DNA of 34,850 nt. It comes from an uncultured Holophagaceae bacterium (GTDB lineage Bacteria > Acidobacteriota > Holophagae > Holophagales > Holophagaceae). The stretch covers positions 1-34,850 of the forward strand of contig CAIYNT010000005.1 in assembly GCA_903927605.1 (NCBI GenBank), in the 5' to 3' direction. Below the pieces are notes generated by a model. It had not been told where the DNA came from and searched no databases. It saw nothing but the letters and a program-made list of their open reading frames with translations. Shown here in pieces: positions 8,379-17,077 of the stretch (within the stretch, counting starts at the first letter, position 1; every line of letters begins with the position of its first letter). Made by a program: the position numbers and the translations under genes.

Positions 8379-10511
8379 CTACTTAGTGGCCGCTGCCTGC
8401 ATCCCTCGGGCCTCGATCAGGGGCTCGACGCTGGGATCCTGGCCACGGAAGGCGCGGTACAGGGTGGCCATGTCCTCGGTGCTGCCCTTCGAGAGGATCA
8501 TCTTGCGGAACCGCTCGCCATTGGCGCGGGTGAGGTCCCCGTGGGCCTTGAACCAGGCGTAGGCGTCGTGGTCCAGTACCTCGCTCCACAGGTAGGCGTA
8601 GTAGGCCGCTGAGTAGCCGCCGGACCAGATGTGGGCGAAGTAGGTGGTGTGGTAGCGGGGGGGCACTTCGGCCAGGTTGATGCGGAAGTGGTCCAGGGCC
8701 GAGGCTTCGAAGGCCGAGACCTCCTTGACGGGCGCATCGGCGGTTTGGGTATGCCAGGCCATGTCAAGCAGGGCCGCGGCCAGGTACTCGGTCAGGGCAT
8801 AGCCCTGGTTGAAGGTCTGGGTCTTCTTGATCTTGTCCACCAGGGCCTGCGGCATGGGCTCGCCGGTCTTGAAATGCTTGGCGTAGTGGGCGAACACCTG
8901 GGGCTGGAGGGCCCAGTTCTCGTTGAACTGGGAGGGGAACTCGACGAAGTCGTTGGGAACGTTGGTCCCGGCGAGCAGGGGATACTTCACGTTCGAGAAC
9001 AGGCCATGCAGGGCGTGGCCGAACTCGTGGAACATGGTGGTCACGTCGTCGAAGCTGAGCAGGGCGGGCTGGCCCTGGGCGGGCTTGGTGAAGTTGCAGA
9101 CGTTGAAGACCACGGGCTTGGTGCCCAGCAGGCCGGACTGGTCCACGAAGCTGTCCATCCAGGCGCCGCCGGCCTTGTTGTCCCGCTTGAAGTAGTCCGT
9201 GTAGAAGAGGGCGAGGGGCTGCTTGTCGGCATCGAGAACCTCGTACACCCGCACGTCCGGGTGGTAGGCCGGGATGTCGTGGCGCTCTTTGAAGGTGATG
9301 CCGTAGAGCTGGTTGGCGGCGTAGAAGACGCCATCCTGAAGGACCCGGTCCAGCTCGAAGTAGGGCTTTATCTGGGCCTCGTCCAGATCGAACTCGGCCT
9401 TGCGGACCTGCTCGGCGTAGTACTGCCAGTCCCAGGCGGCCAGCTGGAAGCCAGCCTTCTGGGCGTCGATGAGGGCCTGCATCTTGGCGGCTTCGATGCG
9501 GGCCTTGGCGGTGGCTGCAGGCACCAGGGAGGTCATCAGCTTTTCGGCGGCTACAGGTGTCTTGGCCATCTGGGTGGACAGGGCGTAGGAGGCGTAGTCC
9601 CGGTACCCGAACAGGCGGGCCTTTTCCGCCCGGAGCTGGCCAAGGCGGAGGACGAGGGCGCGGGTGTCATTGGCCTTGCCCTGGTCGGCGCGGTTCACCG
9701 AGGCCTTGAACAGGCGCTCGCGGACAGAGCGGTCCACCAGAGACGCCAACGCCGGCTGCTGAGTGGTGTTCTGGAGCGGCAGGAGGAACTTCCCCTCCAG
9801 GCTGCGGGCTTTGGCGTCCATGGCGGCGGCGTCGATCTCGCCTTCGGAGAGTCCCTTCAGTCCCGCCCGGTCCGCCACGACCACGGCACCATCCTTGTTC
9901 GCGGCCAGCAGCCGGTTCTTGAACTCGGTGGTGAGCTTCGACTCCTCCTGGTTGAGGGTGCGGAGCTTCACCTGGTCCGACGCCGCGAGCTGGGCGCCGG
10001 CATGGACGAAGTCGCGGTAGTAGCGCTCGACCAGCTGCCGGCCTTCGGGGCCGACCTTGAGGTGTTCCCGCTGGTCATGGACGGCCTTGATCCGGGCGAA
10101 GAGCCAGGCGTTCAGGTAGATCTCGTCGTTGTGCGCTGCCAGCTTCGGGGCCAATTCCGCTTCGATCTTCTGGAGGGTAGGATTCGTGTTCGCCGCGGTG
10201 ATGGCGGAAAACACTTTGCTGGCCCGGTTCAGCAGAACCCCGGCCCGTTCCACCGCCACGATGGTGTTCTCGAAGGTCGGCGCGGCGGAGTTGTCTGCGA
10301 TCTTCCGGATCCTGGCCAGACGGTCCTTCATGCCCGCTTCGATGGCAGACAGGTAGTCGCCGTCGTTGATCCGGTCGAACTGGGGGGCCTGGTAGGGCAG
10401 GGGGCTGGGCTTCATGAAGGGGGCTCCGGGCGGTGTGTCCGCGGCGGCAAGGGCGCAGGCGCAGAGCACCCAGGCGGAAGGGACGAGGAAGGCGCGAGGA
10501 ATCCATGGCAT
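8379..10511 (-). CDS. M3-family zinc oligopeptidase (peptidyl-dipeptidase Dcp/oligopeptidase A-like), exported
   Basis: Zinc metallopeptidase that trims short peptides. The 710-residue protein starts at ATG 10511 with a signal peptide (MPWIPRAFLVPSAWVLCACALAAAD), so it probably acts in the periplasm or as a lipoprotein-like exported enzyme. The M3 active site HEFGHALHG is at about residues 495-503. The third zinc ligand is the Glu in FVEFPSQFNE, and the substrate-contact region near the C-terminus reads YFAHIWSGGYSAAYYAYLWSEVL. AGGGAG lies ten bases before ATG 10511. A further in-frame ATG at 10550 would add 13 residues in front of the signal peptide and is less likely. Length matches Dcp and OpdA (about 680-720). 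It converges on tRNA-Arg. Confidence 0.93.
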   Translation of the reverse strand: MPWIPRAFLVPSAWVLCACALAAADTPPGAPFMKPSPLPYQAPQFDRINDGDYLSAIEAGMKDRLARIRKIADNSAAPTFENTIVAVERAGVLLNRASKVFSAITAANTNPTLQKIEAELAPKLAAHNDEIYLNAWLFARIKAVHDQREHLKVGPEGRQLVERYYRDFVHAGAQLAASDQVKLRTLNQEESKLTTEFKNRLLAANKDGAVVVADRAGLKGLSEGEIDAAAMDAKARSLEGKFLLPLQNTTQQPALASLVDRSVRERLFKASVNRADQGKANDTRALVLRLGQLRAEKARLFGYRDYASYALSTQMAKTPVAAEKLMTSLVPAATAKARIEAAKMQALIDAQKAGFQLAAWDWQYYAEQVRKAEFDLDEAQIKPYFELDRVLQDGVFYAANQLYGITFKERHDIPAYHPDVRVYEVLDADKQPLALFYTDYFKRDNKAGGAWMDSFVDQSGLLGTKPVVFNVCNFTKPAQGQPALLSFDDVTTMFHEFGHALHGLFSNVKYPLLAGTNVPNDFVEFPSQFNENWALQPQVFAHYAKHFKTGEPMPQALVDKIKKTQTFNQGYALTEYLAAALLDMAWHTQTADAPVKEVSAFEASALDHFRINLAEVPPRYHTTYFAHIWSGGYSAAYYAYLWSEVLDHDAYAWFKAHGDLTRANGERFRKMILSKGSTEDMATLYRAFRGQDPSVEPLIEARGMQAAATK

Positions 10512-10591
10512 GGCGAGGTTTCTCCCTGGGATATCGACTGGCACGGCCATGAGCCGGGCTTTGACAGAATCAAACCCCCTATCCTACAGCT

Positions 10592-10765
10592 TTAGTCGAT
10601 TAGGCAGAGGGGGCGCTGATCCCGGAACAGCTCCGACGGATCAGCGGAACCAGGTGCGAGTTTCCTGCCGCGGATTGGGCGATCCTGTGACCGTTCTGCG
10701 AATTCCTGAACCGAACCGACCTCGGGCGAGGGGGCGGAGTACTCTGGATGCACCAGGAGACCCAT
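10592..10765 (-). CDS. Possible small protein of 57 residues, unknown
   Basis: A short open frame starts at ATG 10765 and is preceded by the near-perfect ribosome binding site GAGGAGGT with a seven-base gap. The product begins MGLLVHPEYSAPSP and ends ELFRDQRPLCLID. It is polar and charged, with no membrane segment or signal peptide, and no family is recognised. It lies 80 bases upstream of the M3 peptidase on the same strand. Against it: it is short, has no known relatives that I can name, and GC-rich DNA produces chance frames. The strong ribosome binding site is the main argument. The remaining 10512-10591 and 10766-10846 hold nothing else clear apart from a 14-bp palindrome (10830-10843). 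Confidence 0.35.
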   Translation of the reverse strand: MGLLVHPEYSAPSPEVGSVQEFAERSQDRPIRGRKLAPGSADPSELFRDQRPLCLID

Positions 10766-10829
10766 GGACAAGACCTCCTCAAACGCCATCAGGGCGGCGT
10801 CCTCCCTGAGGAACCGCTGGCCCCTTTCT

Positions 10830-10843
10830 GATCTGGCCAGATC
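10830..10843. repeat. Perfect 14-bp palindrome before the DUF2062 gene
   Basis: GATCTGGCCAGATC is a perfect palindrome that ends three bases before the ATG at 10847. It takes the place where a ribosome binding site would be expected. It could be an operator or a translation-blocking hairpin, or chance. Confidence 0.35.
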
Positions 10844-10846
10844 CTG

Positions 10847-11314
10847 ATGGGCTGGGCACGGAATCGGATCGGGGAGCCCATCCTCGGTATGCTCAGACAG
10901 GGGCTGAGTCCGGAAGGGCTCGCCTGGAGCTTGGCGGTGGGCACTGCCCTCGGAATCATGCCCCTGTTCGGGATGTCGACCCTGCTTTGTGTGGGCGTGG
11001 CGATGCTCTTTCGGCTGAACCAGCCGGCCATGCAATTGGCCAACTACCTGGCCTACCCCTTTCAGCTCCTCCTGCTGCTGCCCTTCATCCGACTGGGAGA
11101 GCGGCTATTCAGTGAACCCCACCTGCCGTTATCCCTGGCCTATCTCCAAGATGTCCTCCGATCTGGTGTCTGGGGAGCTATAAGAATGTTCTGGACCAGC
11201 CTCTGGCACGCCAGCGTGGCGTGGTTGCTGCTAGTCCCCATCCCGGTGGTTCTGGTGGCCTGCGGGCTGATACTGGTATTTCGCGGGACACAGAGTTCCT
11301 TCCGCCGCTCCTGA
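10847..11314 (+). CDS. DUF2062-type small membrane protein
   Basis: A 155-residue membrane protein with the DUF2062 layout: a short basic N-terminus, then LSPEGLAWSLAVGTALGIMPLFGMSTLLC (Pro/Gly-rich first helix). This is followed by RLNQPAMQLANYLAYPFQLLLLLPFIRLGERLF and a C-terminal helix (WLLLVPIPVVLVACGLILVF). The family's function is not established; members sit in the inner membrane, sometimes fused to glycosyltransferases. No ribosome binding site is seen, and a palindrome sits directly upstream of the ATG. The next gene starts 47 bases downstream on the same strand, so it may be the first gene of the ABC operon or simply adjacent. Confidence 0.8.
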   Translation: MGWARNRIGEPILGMLRQGLSPEGLAWSLAVGTALGIMPLFGMSTLLCVGVAMLFRLNQPAMQLANYLAYPFQLLLLLPFIRLGERLFSEPHLPLSLAYLQDVLRSGVWGAIRMFWTSLWHASVAWLLLVPIPVVLVACGLILVFRGTQSSFRRS

Positions 11315-11361
11315 GCCCCGGATAGGCTGTCGTCATCTGGTGGATGTCTGGAGAGCTGTGC

Positions 11362-12468
11362 ATGAGCGAGTCCCCTGCCCGCAAGCCCGCTGTGATCCGG
11401 AAACGCTTCCCCCTGGGCTGGCTGGTGCTCGTCCTGCTCGCGATCGCGGTCCTGGCCTTCGTGGTGGTGCAGAAGAACGCCCCCATTCCGCTCTCAGTGA
11501 CTACGCCCACGGTATTCAAGGCCGGTGATCGGAATCCGCTGGTCAGCGCCTCGGGTTACCTGGTCGCCCGGCACCGCGCCACCCTGTCGGCGAAGGTGCC
11601 GGGCCGCCTGGACTGGCTGGGCGTGGAGGAAGGCAGCCGGGTGACCAAGGGGCAGGTCATCGCGAAGCTCGAAGCTCCCGACCTGGAGGCTGCCCGAGAT
11701 CAGACCGCCGTGAACCTCGAGCAGGCCAAGGCGGATCTTGTCAGGGGCGAGGCGCTGTTCAAGGATGGCATCCTCGACCGCGCCAGCCTGGAGCACCTGC
11801 GGACCAGCAAGGACACCCTGGTGGCCCAGCTGCGCTACCAGGAAGCGATGCTGGAGAACATGGTGCTCCGGGCGCCATTCACGGGCACCGTCACCCAGAA
11901 GCTCTCCGAGGTGGGCGAAACCGTGAGCCCAGGAACTGCCGGAGGAGCCAACGCCATCAATGCCGTGGCCGTGCTCGCCGACTTCGATTCGCTCGAGGTG
12001 GAGGTGGAGGTGAGCGAGAACGGCATCACCAAGCTCCGCAAGGGGATGCTGGTGGATATCCGGGTGGATGCCCTCGAGGCGGATCCTGCCGCGCGCTCGT
12101 TGCGGGGTCAGCTCCGGGAGATCTACCCCACCTCCAACCGGCAGAAGGCCGTAGTCATGGTCCGGGTGGCCTTCAACGAAAGAAGCCCCTTCCTGGTGCC
12201 GGACATGGGCGCCAAGGTGACCTTCCTTGGGGAACCCTATCCGCATGATGTGCTGATCCTGGGTCGGGAGCAGGTGGTGCGCCAGAAGGGCCAGCCCTTT
12301 GTGTGGGTTCTCGAGCAGGGGCACGCAGCGTTGAAGCCCGTCACCCTCGTCGCCGAGAATCCCGTGGGCTACGAGGTCACGGGCATCGCCAAGGACACGA
12401 GCCTGCTGGTGCTGCTCTCCGACACCAAGCTCGAACCTGGTGCCAAGGTGAAGGTCAAGGACCGATGA
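11362..12468 (+). CDS. ABC-transporter-associated membrane fusion protein (MacA/HlyD-like)
   Basis: Periplasmic adaptor for the ABC exporter encoded directly downstream. The protein is 368 residues from ATG 11362, preceded by GGAGAG at a seven-base gap. An ATG 18 bases upstream is in frame but lacks a ribosome binding site. It has a membrane anchor (FPLGWLVLVLLAIAVLAFVVV). Lipoyl halves (ATLSAKVPGRLDWLGVEEGSRVTKGQVI and MVLRAPFTGTVTQKLSEVGETV) flank a helical hairpin with ARDQTAVNLEQAKADL, and a beta-barrel follows. Its last codon overlaps the ATPase start (ATGA), so translation is coupled. The family works with MacB/FtsX-type permeases to export lipids, peptides or antibiotics. Confidence 0.92.
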   Translation: MSESPARKPAVIRKRFPLGWLVLVLLAIAVLAFVVVQKNAPIPLSVTTPTVFKAGDRNPLVSASGYLVARHRATLSAKVPGRLDWLGVEEGSRVTKGQVIAKLEAPDLEAARDQTAVNLEQAKADLVRGEALFKDGILDRASLEHLRTSKDTLVAQLRYQEAMLENMVLRAPFTGTVTQKLSEVGETVSPGTAGGANAINAVAVLADFDSLEVEVEVSENGITKLRKGMLVDIRVDALEADPAARSLRGQLREIYPTSNRQKAVVMVRVAFNERSPFLVPDMGAKVTFLGEPYPHDVLILGREQVVRQKGQPFVWVLEQGHAALKPVTLVAENPVGYEVTGIAKDTSLLVLLSDTKLEPGAKVKVKDR

Positions 12469-13163
12469 ACGGCGGGCCCATCATCCGCCTAAAAGGCGTG
12501 GCGAAGAGCTACTACCGGGAGACCCTGGAAATTCCTGTATTGCAGGGCATCGATCTGGAGATCCCGGCTGGGGGCTACTACGCCCTCATGGGGCCCAGCG
12601 GCAGCGGCAAGACCACCCTGCTGAACCTCATCGCGGGCATCGACCGGCCCACGGGAGGCGAGCTGGAGGTCTGCGGCTTCGCTTTGAATGACCTCGATGA
12701 TGATGAGCTGGCCGCCTGGCGATCTGCTTACGTGGGCTTCATCTTCCAGAGCTACAACCTGGTCCCGGTCCTGACGGCCTTTGAGAATGTGGAGCTCCCT
12801 CTGTTACTGACTCCCATGGGCAAGCGTGAGCGCCGCGAGAAGGTCGAAGAGGCCCTGGTCCGGGTGAACCTGATGGATCGCAAGGACAACTATCCGCGGC
12901 AGCTTTCCGGCGGGCAGGAACAGCGCGTGGCAGTGGCCCGGGCCATCGTCAGCGATCCGGCGCTCCTAGTCGCCGACGAGCCCACCGGCGCCCTGGATTC
13001 GAAGAACGCCGAGGAGATCATGACCCTCCTGGAGTTACTCAACCACGAGCTCGGCAAGACCATCGTCATGGTCACCCACGATCCCAAGGCGGCGCACCAC
13101 GCGAGGCATCAGATTCACCTGGAGAAGGGGGTTCTGGACCGGACCGTTGAGGTGAACCGGTGA
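12465..13163 (+). CDS. ABC transporter ATP-binding protein (LolD/MacB type)
   Basis: Cytoplasmic ATPase subunit of the exporter, 232 residues. Readable motifs are Walker [11 protein letters not shown]-loop [23 protein letters not shown], signature [14 protein letters not shown], Walker [13 protein letters not shown] and the switch His in MVTHDP. The signature has Glu where family members usually have Gln in LSGGQQQR, a mild change. The length and the [11 protein letters not shown] stretch are typical of the LolD/MacB/FtsE group that partners FtsX-like permeases. The start overlaps the adaptor stop by four bases, and the first permease begins four bases after the stop. Confidence 0.96.
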   Translation: MNGGPIIRLKGVAKSYYRETLEIPVLQGIDLEIPAGGYYALMGPSGSGKTTLLNLIAGIDRPTGGELEVCGFALNDLDDDELAAWRSAYVGFIFQSYNLVPVLTAFENVELPLLLTPMGKRERREKVEEALVRVNLMDRKDNYPRQLSGGQEQRVAVARAIVSDPALLVADEPTGALDSKNAEEIMTLLELLNHELGKTIVMVTHDPKAAHHARHQIHLEKGVLDRTVEVNR

Positions 13164-13167
13164 GACG

Positions 13168-14325
13168 ATGCGATTCCTGCACTTGATCCTGCGCTCCTTT
13201 CTGCGGTCGAAGCGGAGGACGGTGCTGACGATCCTGTCCATCACGGTCTCCGTGGCCCTCATCGCCATCCTCCAGAGCGTCCTCGCAACCCTGGACGGGT
13301 TCGCCAATAATCCGAACGCCTCCAACCGGATCGTGGTGCGCCACAAGGTATCCATCACGAACATGCTGCCCCTGCGGTACGCGGAGTGGATCCGCCAGCA
13401 GCCCGAAGTGGAGGCGGTGATGGGCCTCCAATGGTTCCAGGGCGTCTACATCGACCGCCGCAACTTCTTCCCCAATTTCGCCAGCGAGGCGGAGTATGTG
13501 ACCGCGATTTTCAAAGAGGAGATCGTCGACTATTCAGAGGCCAACTTCCGGGAGTTCCTCCGGGATCGCAACGGTGCCCTGGTGGGCATGGCCCTGGCCG
13601 ATAAGTACGGCTGGAAGGTCGGGGATGTGATCTCGCTCCAGAGCGAGATCTTCCCCCTGACCATCCGCCTGACGATCCGGTGCATTTTCAAATCCAAGCG
13701 TCCTTCGGACGAGATGGCATTGCATTTCAACTACAAGCTGCTGGAAGAAGGTGTCTTCTACATGAAGGGGCGCATCGGGAACTTCTTCGTGCGAGTCCGG
13801 CGCCCGGACGACGTGCCCAAGCTCATCGAGCGGATCGACCGCCATTTCGCGGATGCGGTGGAACCCACCTTCAGCGAGACCGAGAACGCCTTCCAGCTGG
13901 AGTTCCTGAAGATGATGGGGAACTACACCACCATCATCGAGATGATCACGGGCGCCGTGCTAGTGGCCATCCTGATCGTCACGGCCAACACCATGGCCAT
14001 GGCCATCCGGGAGCGGACCACCGAGATCTCCGTGTTCCGGGCCATCGGCTTCCGGATCCCCCAGATCCTCCTCCTCCTCGTGGGAGAAGGCGTGCTGCTC
14101 TCGGCGTTGGGTGGGCTCCTCGGCCTGGGGCTGGCCTGGCTGATGGCTGGAGTGATCCGCAATGTGGCCGGGACCTTCCTGCCCTACCTCCAGAATTTCA
14201 GCATCGACGCGGGCACGGCGATGCTCTGCTTCCAGGCGACCCTAGCCGTAGGGCTCCTCTCCTCCTTCATCCCAGCCTATCGGGCCGCGCGCCGCCCCAT
14301 CGTGGATGGGTTGAGAGCCCTGTGA
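13168..14325 (+). CDS. ABC transporter permease, FtsX/MacB type (first)
   Basis: Inner-membrane permease of 385 residues. It has an N-terminal basic segment and first helix (RSFLRSKRRTVLTILSITVSVALIAIL), and a large periplasmic domain at about residues 45-250. Three C-terminal helices follow (ITGAVLVAILIVTANTMAMAIRERTTEISVFRAIGF, LLLLVGEGVLLSALGGLLGLGLAWLM and a final helix before AYRAARRPIVDGL). This is the FtsX fold of mechanotransmission exporters. The stop codon shares one base with the next permease start (TGATG), so the two permeases are probably made in equal amounts and pair as a heterodimer. Confidence 0.93.
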   Translation: MRFLHLILRSFLRSKRRTVLTILSITVSVALIAILQSVLATLDGFANNPNASNRIVVRHKVSITNMLPLRYAEWIRQQPEVEAVMGLQWFQGVYIDRRNFFPNFASEAEYVTAIFKEEIVDYSEANFREFLRDRNGALVGMALADKYGWKVGDVISLQSEIFPLTIRLTIRCIFKSKRPSDEMALHFNYKLLEEGVFYMKGRIGNFFVRVRRPDDVPKLIERIDRHFADAVEPTFSETENAFQLEFLKMMGNYTTIIEMITGAVLVAILIVTANTMAMAIRERTTEISVFRAIGFRIPQILLLLVGEGVLLSALGGLLGLGLAWLMAGVIRNVAGTFLPYLQNFSIDAGTAMLCFQATLAVGLLSSFIPAYRAARRPIVDGLRAL

Positions 14326-15548
14326 TGGTCCTCCTCTACGCCCTCCTCGTGCCCTACCTGGGTTGGCTTGCCTGGGCGGCCCTCCGGTACCCGGTGCCCC
14401 TCAGCTACAACTGGCGCAGCCTCTGGCAACGGAAGGTCAGCACTCTCAGTACGGCCGGCGCCATCGGGGTGGTGGTGGCCATCTTCGTGGTGGTGCTCTC
14501 GCTCGACCAGGGGCTGTCCAAGGCCTTCGTCAGCAGTGGCCGGAGCGACCAGGCCATCGTCATCCGGCCCAACTCCCGGGTGGAGCTCAGCAGCACCATC
14601 GAACGGGACAAAATGCGGATCCTGAAGGCCTCCCCTCTGGTGGTCGCTGATGGCACGGGGCCACTGATTTCCGCTGAGTGCGTGGTGGTGCGCTCCCTGG
14701 ACTTGGCCGAGGGGGGTGGCTCGGCCAATGTGACCGTCCGGGGTCTGGAGCCGGCGGGCATCCGGATGCGGGCCCAGGTGCGCCTGGTGGAGGGGCACTG
14801 GCCCACCCCGGGCTTGAACGAGATGGCGGTCCCGCGGCGGATGCAGCAGCGATTTCATGGCTTGGGGCTCGGTCGCCAGCAGACCTTTGGCGGGCGGGCC
14901 TGGGATGTGGTGGGCGTCTTTGACGGGGGTGGGTCGGCCTTCGACAGCGAAATCTGGGTGGATGTGGTGGCCCTCATGCAGGCCTACAAGCGCACCATGT
15001 TCTCCAGTGTGCTGGTCCGGCTTCCGAGTGCGGAGCAGGTGCCGGGCTTCGCCCAGATGGTGGACGAAGACAAGCGGCTGAAACTGGAAGTCCGGGCCGA
15101 GCCCGATTACTACGCCGACCAGACGTCTGCCGGGCAGCCCATCCGGATCCTGGGCAACCTCATTACGGTGATCCTCACGGTGGGCGCCATCTTCGCGGCC
15201 ATGAACACCATGTACGCCTCCGTGGCGAGCCGCACCCAGGAGATCGGAACCCTCCGCGCCCTCGGGTTCCGGCAGCACGAGATCATGGCCAGCTTCCAGT
15301 GGGAGGCCCTCATGCTCTGCGCCCTGGGGGGCGTGGCGGGTGTGCTGCTGTCCCTGGGCTTCAATGGGATCCAGACCGGCACCACGAACTTCCAGACCTT
15401 CTCGGATGTGAGCTTCGCCTTCCTGATTACACCCAACCTCATGATCAAGGGCCTGGCCTTCAGCCTGTTCATGGGGTTGGCAGGCGGGGGGTTGCCGGCC
15501 TGGCGGGCCAGCCGCATCCCCTTGACGGAGGCTATGCGGGGGGGGTAA
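14325..15548 (+). CDS. ABC transporter permease, FtsX/MacB type (second)
   Basis: Second permease of the exporter, 407 residues. It differs from the first in carrying an extra hydrophobic N-terminal segment (VLLYALLVPYLGWLAWAAL) before the usual first helix (KVSTLSTAGAIGVVVAIFVVVLSL). The periplasmic domain contains MacB-like elements (VTVRGLEPAGIRMR, WDVVGVFDGGGSAFDSEIWVD). The C-terminal block has ITVILTVGAIFAAMNTMYASVASRTQEIGTLRALGFRQHEI, the standard FtsX coupling motif, and ends in PAWRASRIPLTEAMRGG. It starts at ATG 14325, overlapping the first permease stop. It ends the operon. Confidence 0.93.
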   Translation: MVLLYALLVPYLGWLAWAALRYPVPLSYNWRSLWQRKVSTLSTAGAIGVVVAIFVVVLSLDQGLSKAFVSSGRSDQAIVIRPNSRVELSSTIERDKMRILKASPLVVADGTGPLISAECVVVRSLDLAEGGGSANVTVRGLEPAGIRMRAQVRLVEGHWPTPGLNEMAVPRRMQQRFHGLGLGRQQTFGGRAWDVVGVFDGGGSAFDSEIWVDVVALMQAYKRTMFSSVLVRLPSAEQVPGFAQMVDEDKRLKLEVRAEPDYYADQTSAGQPIRILGNLITVILTVGAIFAAMNTMYASVASRTQEIGTLRALGFRQHEIMASFQWEALMLCALGGVAGVLLSLGFNGIQTGTTNFQTFSDVSFAFLITPNLMIKGLAFSLFMGLAGGGLPAWRASRIPLTEAMRGG

Positions 15549-15844
15549 GGGCGACCCACCCCCTCCTGATTCCCTTCTCACCGGATCCCCGGCTCCGCGG
15601 GCTACCAAGCAACCCGCTCCACCACCCGGTGGTCGGGAGATGCTCAGCCCACCGGGGGCCCGGTTTGGAACGGCTAAAGTCGGGATCCTGGCCAACCTGA
15701 GTTCGATGCTCAGCCCGCCGGGTGCCCGGCTCGGAACGCTGCTGGGGCAGCGTCCCTCGCGACCCGGCTGGGCTTCGCCATTGACGGCCATCGCTTTGCG
15801 AGGCACATTGAAGCCTGCCATTTGCTCCTTACCCGGAGGCCCCT
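15549..15844. repeat. Gene-free spacer with an imperfect 34-bp direct repeat
   Basis: No convincing gene lies in this 296-base spacer. Two 34-base copies that begin GATGCTCAGCCC and end GGAACG lie at 15639-15672 and 15705-15738 (66 bases apart) and match at 30 of 34 positions. The differences sit at copy positions 13, 19, 26 and 28. A short inverted repeat CCAC-CCG-GTGG lies just before copy one. The stretch may be a remnant of a dispersed repeat or a terminator region for the ABC operon, and it holds the promoter of the padR gene. Confidence 0.5.
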
Positions 15845-16177
15845 GTGGACCGTGAACTGCTGAAGGGCAGCACCCCCCTATTGCTGTTGTCGCTGCTCTG
15901 CGAAGGGCCCATGTACGGCTACCAGATCATCGAAACGGTTCGTCAGCGCACCGGGGGAACCTATACCTTGAAGGAAGGGGCTCTGTATCCGGCTCTTCAC
16001 AAGCTGGAAGCTACCGAGTTCATCGCTTCCTACTGGGAAACACAGGAGAATGGCCGCGAGCGCCGCTACTACGCCATCCAGCCCGCGGGTCAGGCTTTCC
16101 TGACGGCCAAGAAGAAGGAGTGGAACCAGTTCGTGGACATGGTCCAGGCCTTCGTGGGGCCGAGGACGGGTTCCTGA
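15845..16177 (+). CDS. PadR-family transcriptional regulator
   Basis: Winged-helix regulator of 110 residues starting at GTG 15845, with GGAGG five bases upstream. It shows the PadR pattern: LLKGSTPLLLLSLLCEGPMYGYQIIETV, then LKEGALYPALHKLEATEFI and the wing WETQENGRERRYYAIQPAGQAFL, with a C-terminal dimerisation helix. The next gene begins after one base, an arrangement in which a PadR protein usually controls the membrane protein made with it. It may also act on the ABC exporter upstream. The ligand is unknown. Confidence 0.93.
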   Translation: MDRELLKGSTPLLLLSLLCEGPMYGYQIIETVRQRTGGTYTLKEGALYPALHKLEATEFIASYWETQENGRERRYYAIQPAGQAFLTAKKKEWNQFVDMVQAFVGPRTGS

Positions 16178-16178
16178 C

Positions 16179-16937
16179 ATGCACCGGGCGCTGGCGGCCT
16201 ATCTTGCCCAGGTGGGCTCGAGCCTCAAGGGCCTGACGCGGTGGCGTCGGCTTACCTTATTGCGGGAACTCGAAGCCCATCTGCTGGATGAGGCCGAGGC
16301 CAGGGGCATCGGGTCCGAAGCGGCCATGTCGGCCATGCTTGCCGAGAAGGAGCACCCCAGCCTGCTGGCGGAGGAACTCGCTGCCGGCGAGGGCCAGGAT
16401 GCCAACCATCGGGGCGGTACCGCCCTCGCAGCTGGCATGATCATCGGCCTCGCCACGGGGGTGCACCTGTGGATCGAGGGGTGGCATTGGTACATCAGTC
16501 TGGCCTTTGCTGCCGCTCAAGGGCTGGCCGTGGGCGCCGGCTACTTCTGGGTGCGTCGCCATTGGTTGCGGTTGAATCCCTGGGCCCGGACCGCGGTGGC
16601 CGTGCTCATCACTTTCCTGCTCTCCATCCCCCTGGGGTTCACTACCCATCATGGATTCAAGCCCACCCGCCTGCTCTATGGAGCCTTCACGGGGTTCCTG
16701 TTGGAGCGGCACAGCCAGGAACGTCCCCTCTGGCAGAGCCTGCTCGAACCCGTGGTGTTCACGGCCCTGATGTTTCTCCTCGAAGCGGGGGTCCTGGGGC
16801 GGATCCGCTTCCAGTGGTGGAAGGTGCCCCTGGAACTCAGTTTCAATGCCACCATCCTGCTGAGTGTGATGATCGCCCTGCGGTTCAAGCGGCTGCTGGC
16901 GGAACGGCGGGTGCTGACGCCCCAGGAGCAGGGGTGA
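16179..16937 (+). CDS. PadR-partner membrane protein, unknown function
   Basis: A 252-residue protein. The first 70 residues are a soluble helical domain (LTRWRRLTLLRELEAHLLDEAEARG...SEAAMSAML...LLAEEL) like the helical domains often found next to PadR regulators (DUF1700/permease-prefix type). About five membrane helices follow (for example AGMIIGLATGVHLWI, WYISLAFAAAQGLAVGAGYFWV, VAVLITFLLSIPLGF). It begins one base after the padR stop and is therefore cotranscribed. The substrate or signalling role is unknown. Two hairpins follow the gene. Confidence 0.75.
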   Translation: MHRALAAYLAQVGSSLKGLTRWRRLTLLRELEAHLLDEAEARGIGSEAAMSAMLAEKEHPSLLAEELAAGEGQDANHRGGTALAAGMIIGLATGVHLWIEGWHWYISLAFAAAQGLAVGAGYFWVRRHWLRLNPWARTAVAVLITFLLSIPLGFTTHHGFKPTRLLYGAFTGFLLERHSQERPLWQSLLEPVVFTALMFLLEAGVLGRIRFQWWKVPLELSFNATILLSVMIALRFKRLLAERRVLTPQEQG

Positions 16938-16943
16938 ATGCTG

Positions 16944-16984
16944 TCCGGGGAACCGGCTCTCGCTTCGCTCGCGATCTCCCCGGA
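16944..16984 (+). terminator. Hairpin after the padR operon
   Basis: TCCGGGGA (16944-16951) pairs perfectly with TCCCCGGA (16977-16984), with a smaller TCGC/GCGA stem inside the loop. It begins seven bases after the stop codon. There is no T-tract, so termination may need Rho or the second hairpin. Confidence 0.4.
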
Positions 16985-16990
16985 ACCCCC

Positions 16991-17023
16991 ACCTCTCAGC
17001 TAGGCCGAGCCTGACTGAGAGGT
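16991..17023. terminator. Second hairpin after the padR operon
   Basis: ACCTCTCAG (16991-16999) pairs with CTGAGAGGT (17015-17023), and AGGC/GCCT (17002-17005, 17009-17012) extends the structure inside the loop. It is a likely transcription end or RNA-stabilising structure ahead of the rpmE promoter. Confidence 0.45.
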
Positions 17024-17077
17024 CTGCGGTCCCACTGGGGTATCGCAATCTGACTCCGCCACCCCGGGGAATCCCCC

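Noticed and set aside
8631..10595. Long open frame on the plus strand (about 650 codons) opposite the M3 peptidase
   Set aside because: It is the antisense of a well-supported metallopeptidase. The translation is low-complexity Gly/Val/Leu-rich, typical of GC-rich antisense frames.
14277..15821. 514-codon open frame on the minus strand opposite the second ABC permease, including the repeat spacer
   Set aside because: The repeat APGGLSI units arise from the direct DNA repeat, and the rest is antisense of the permease.
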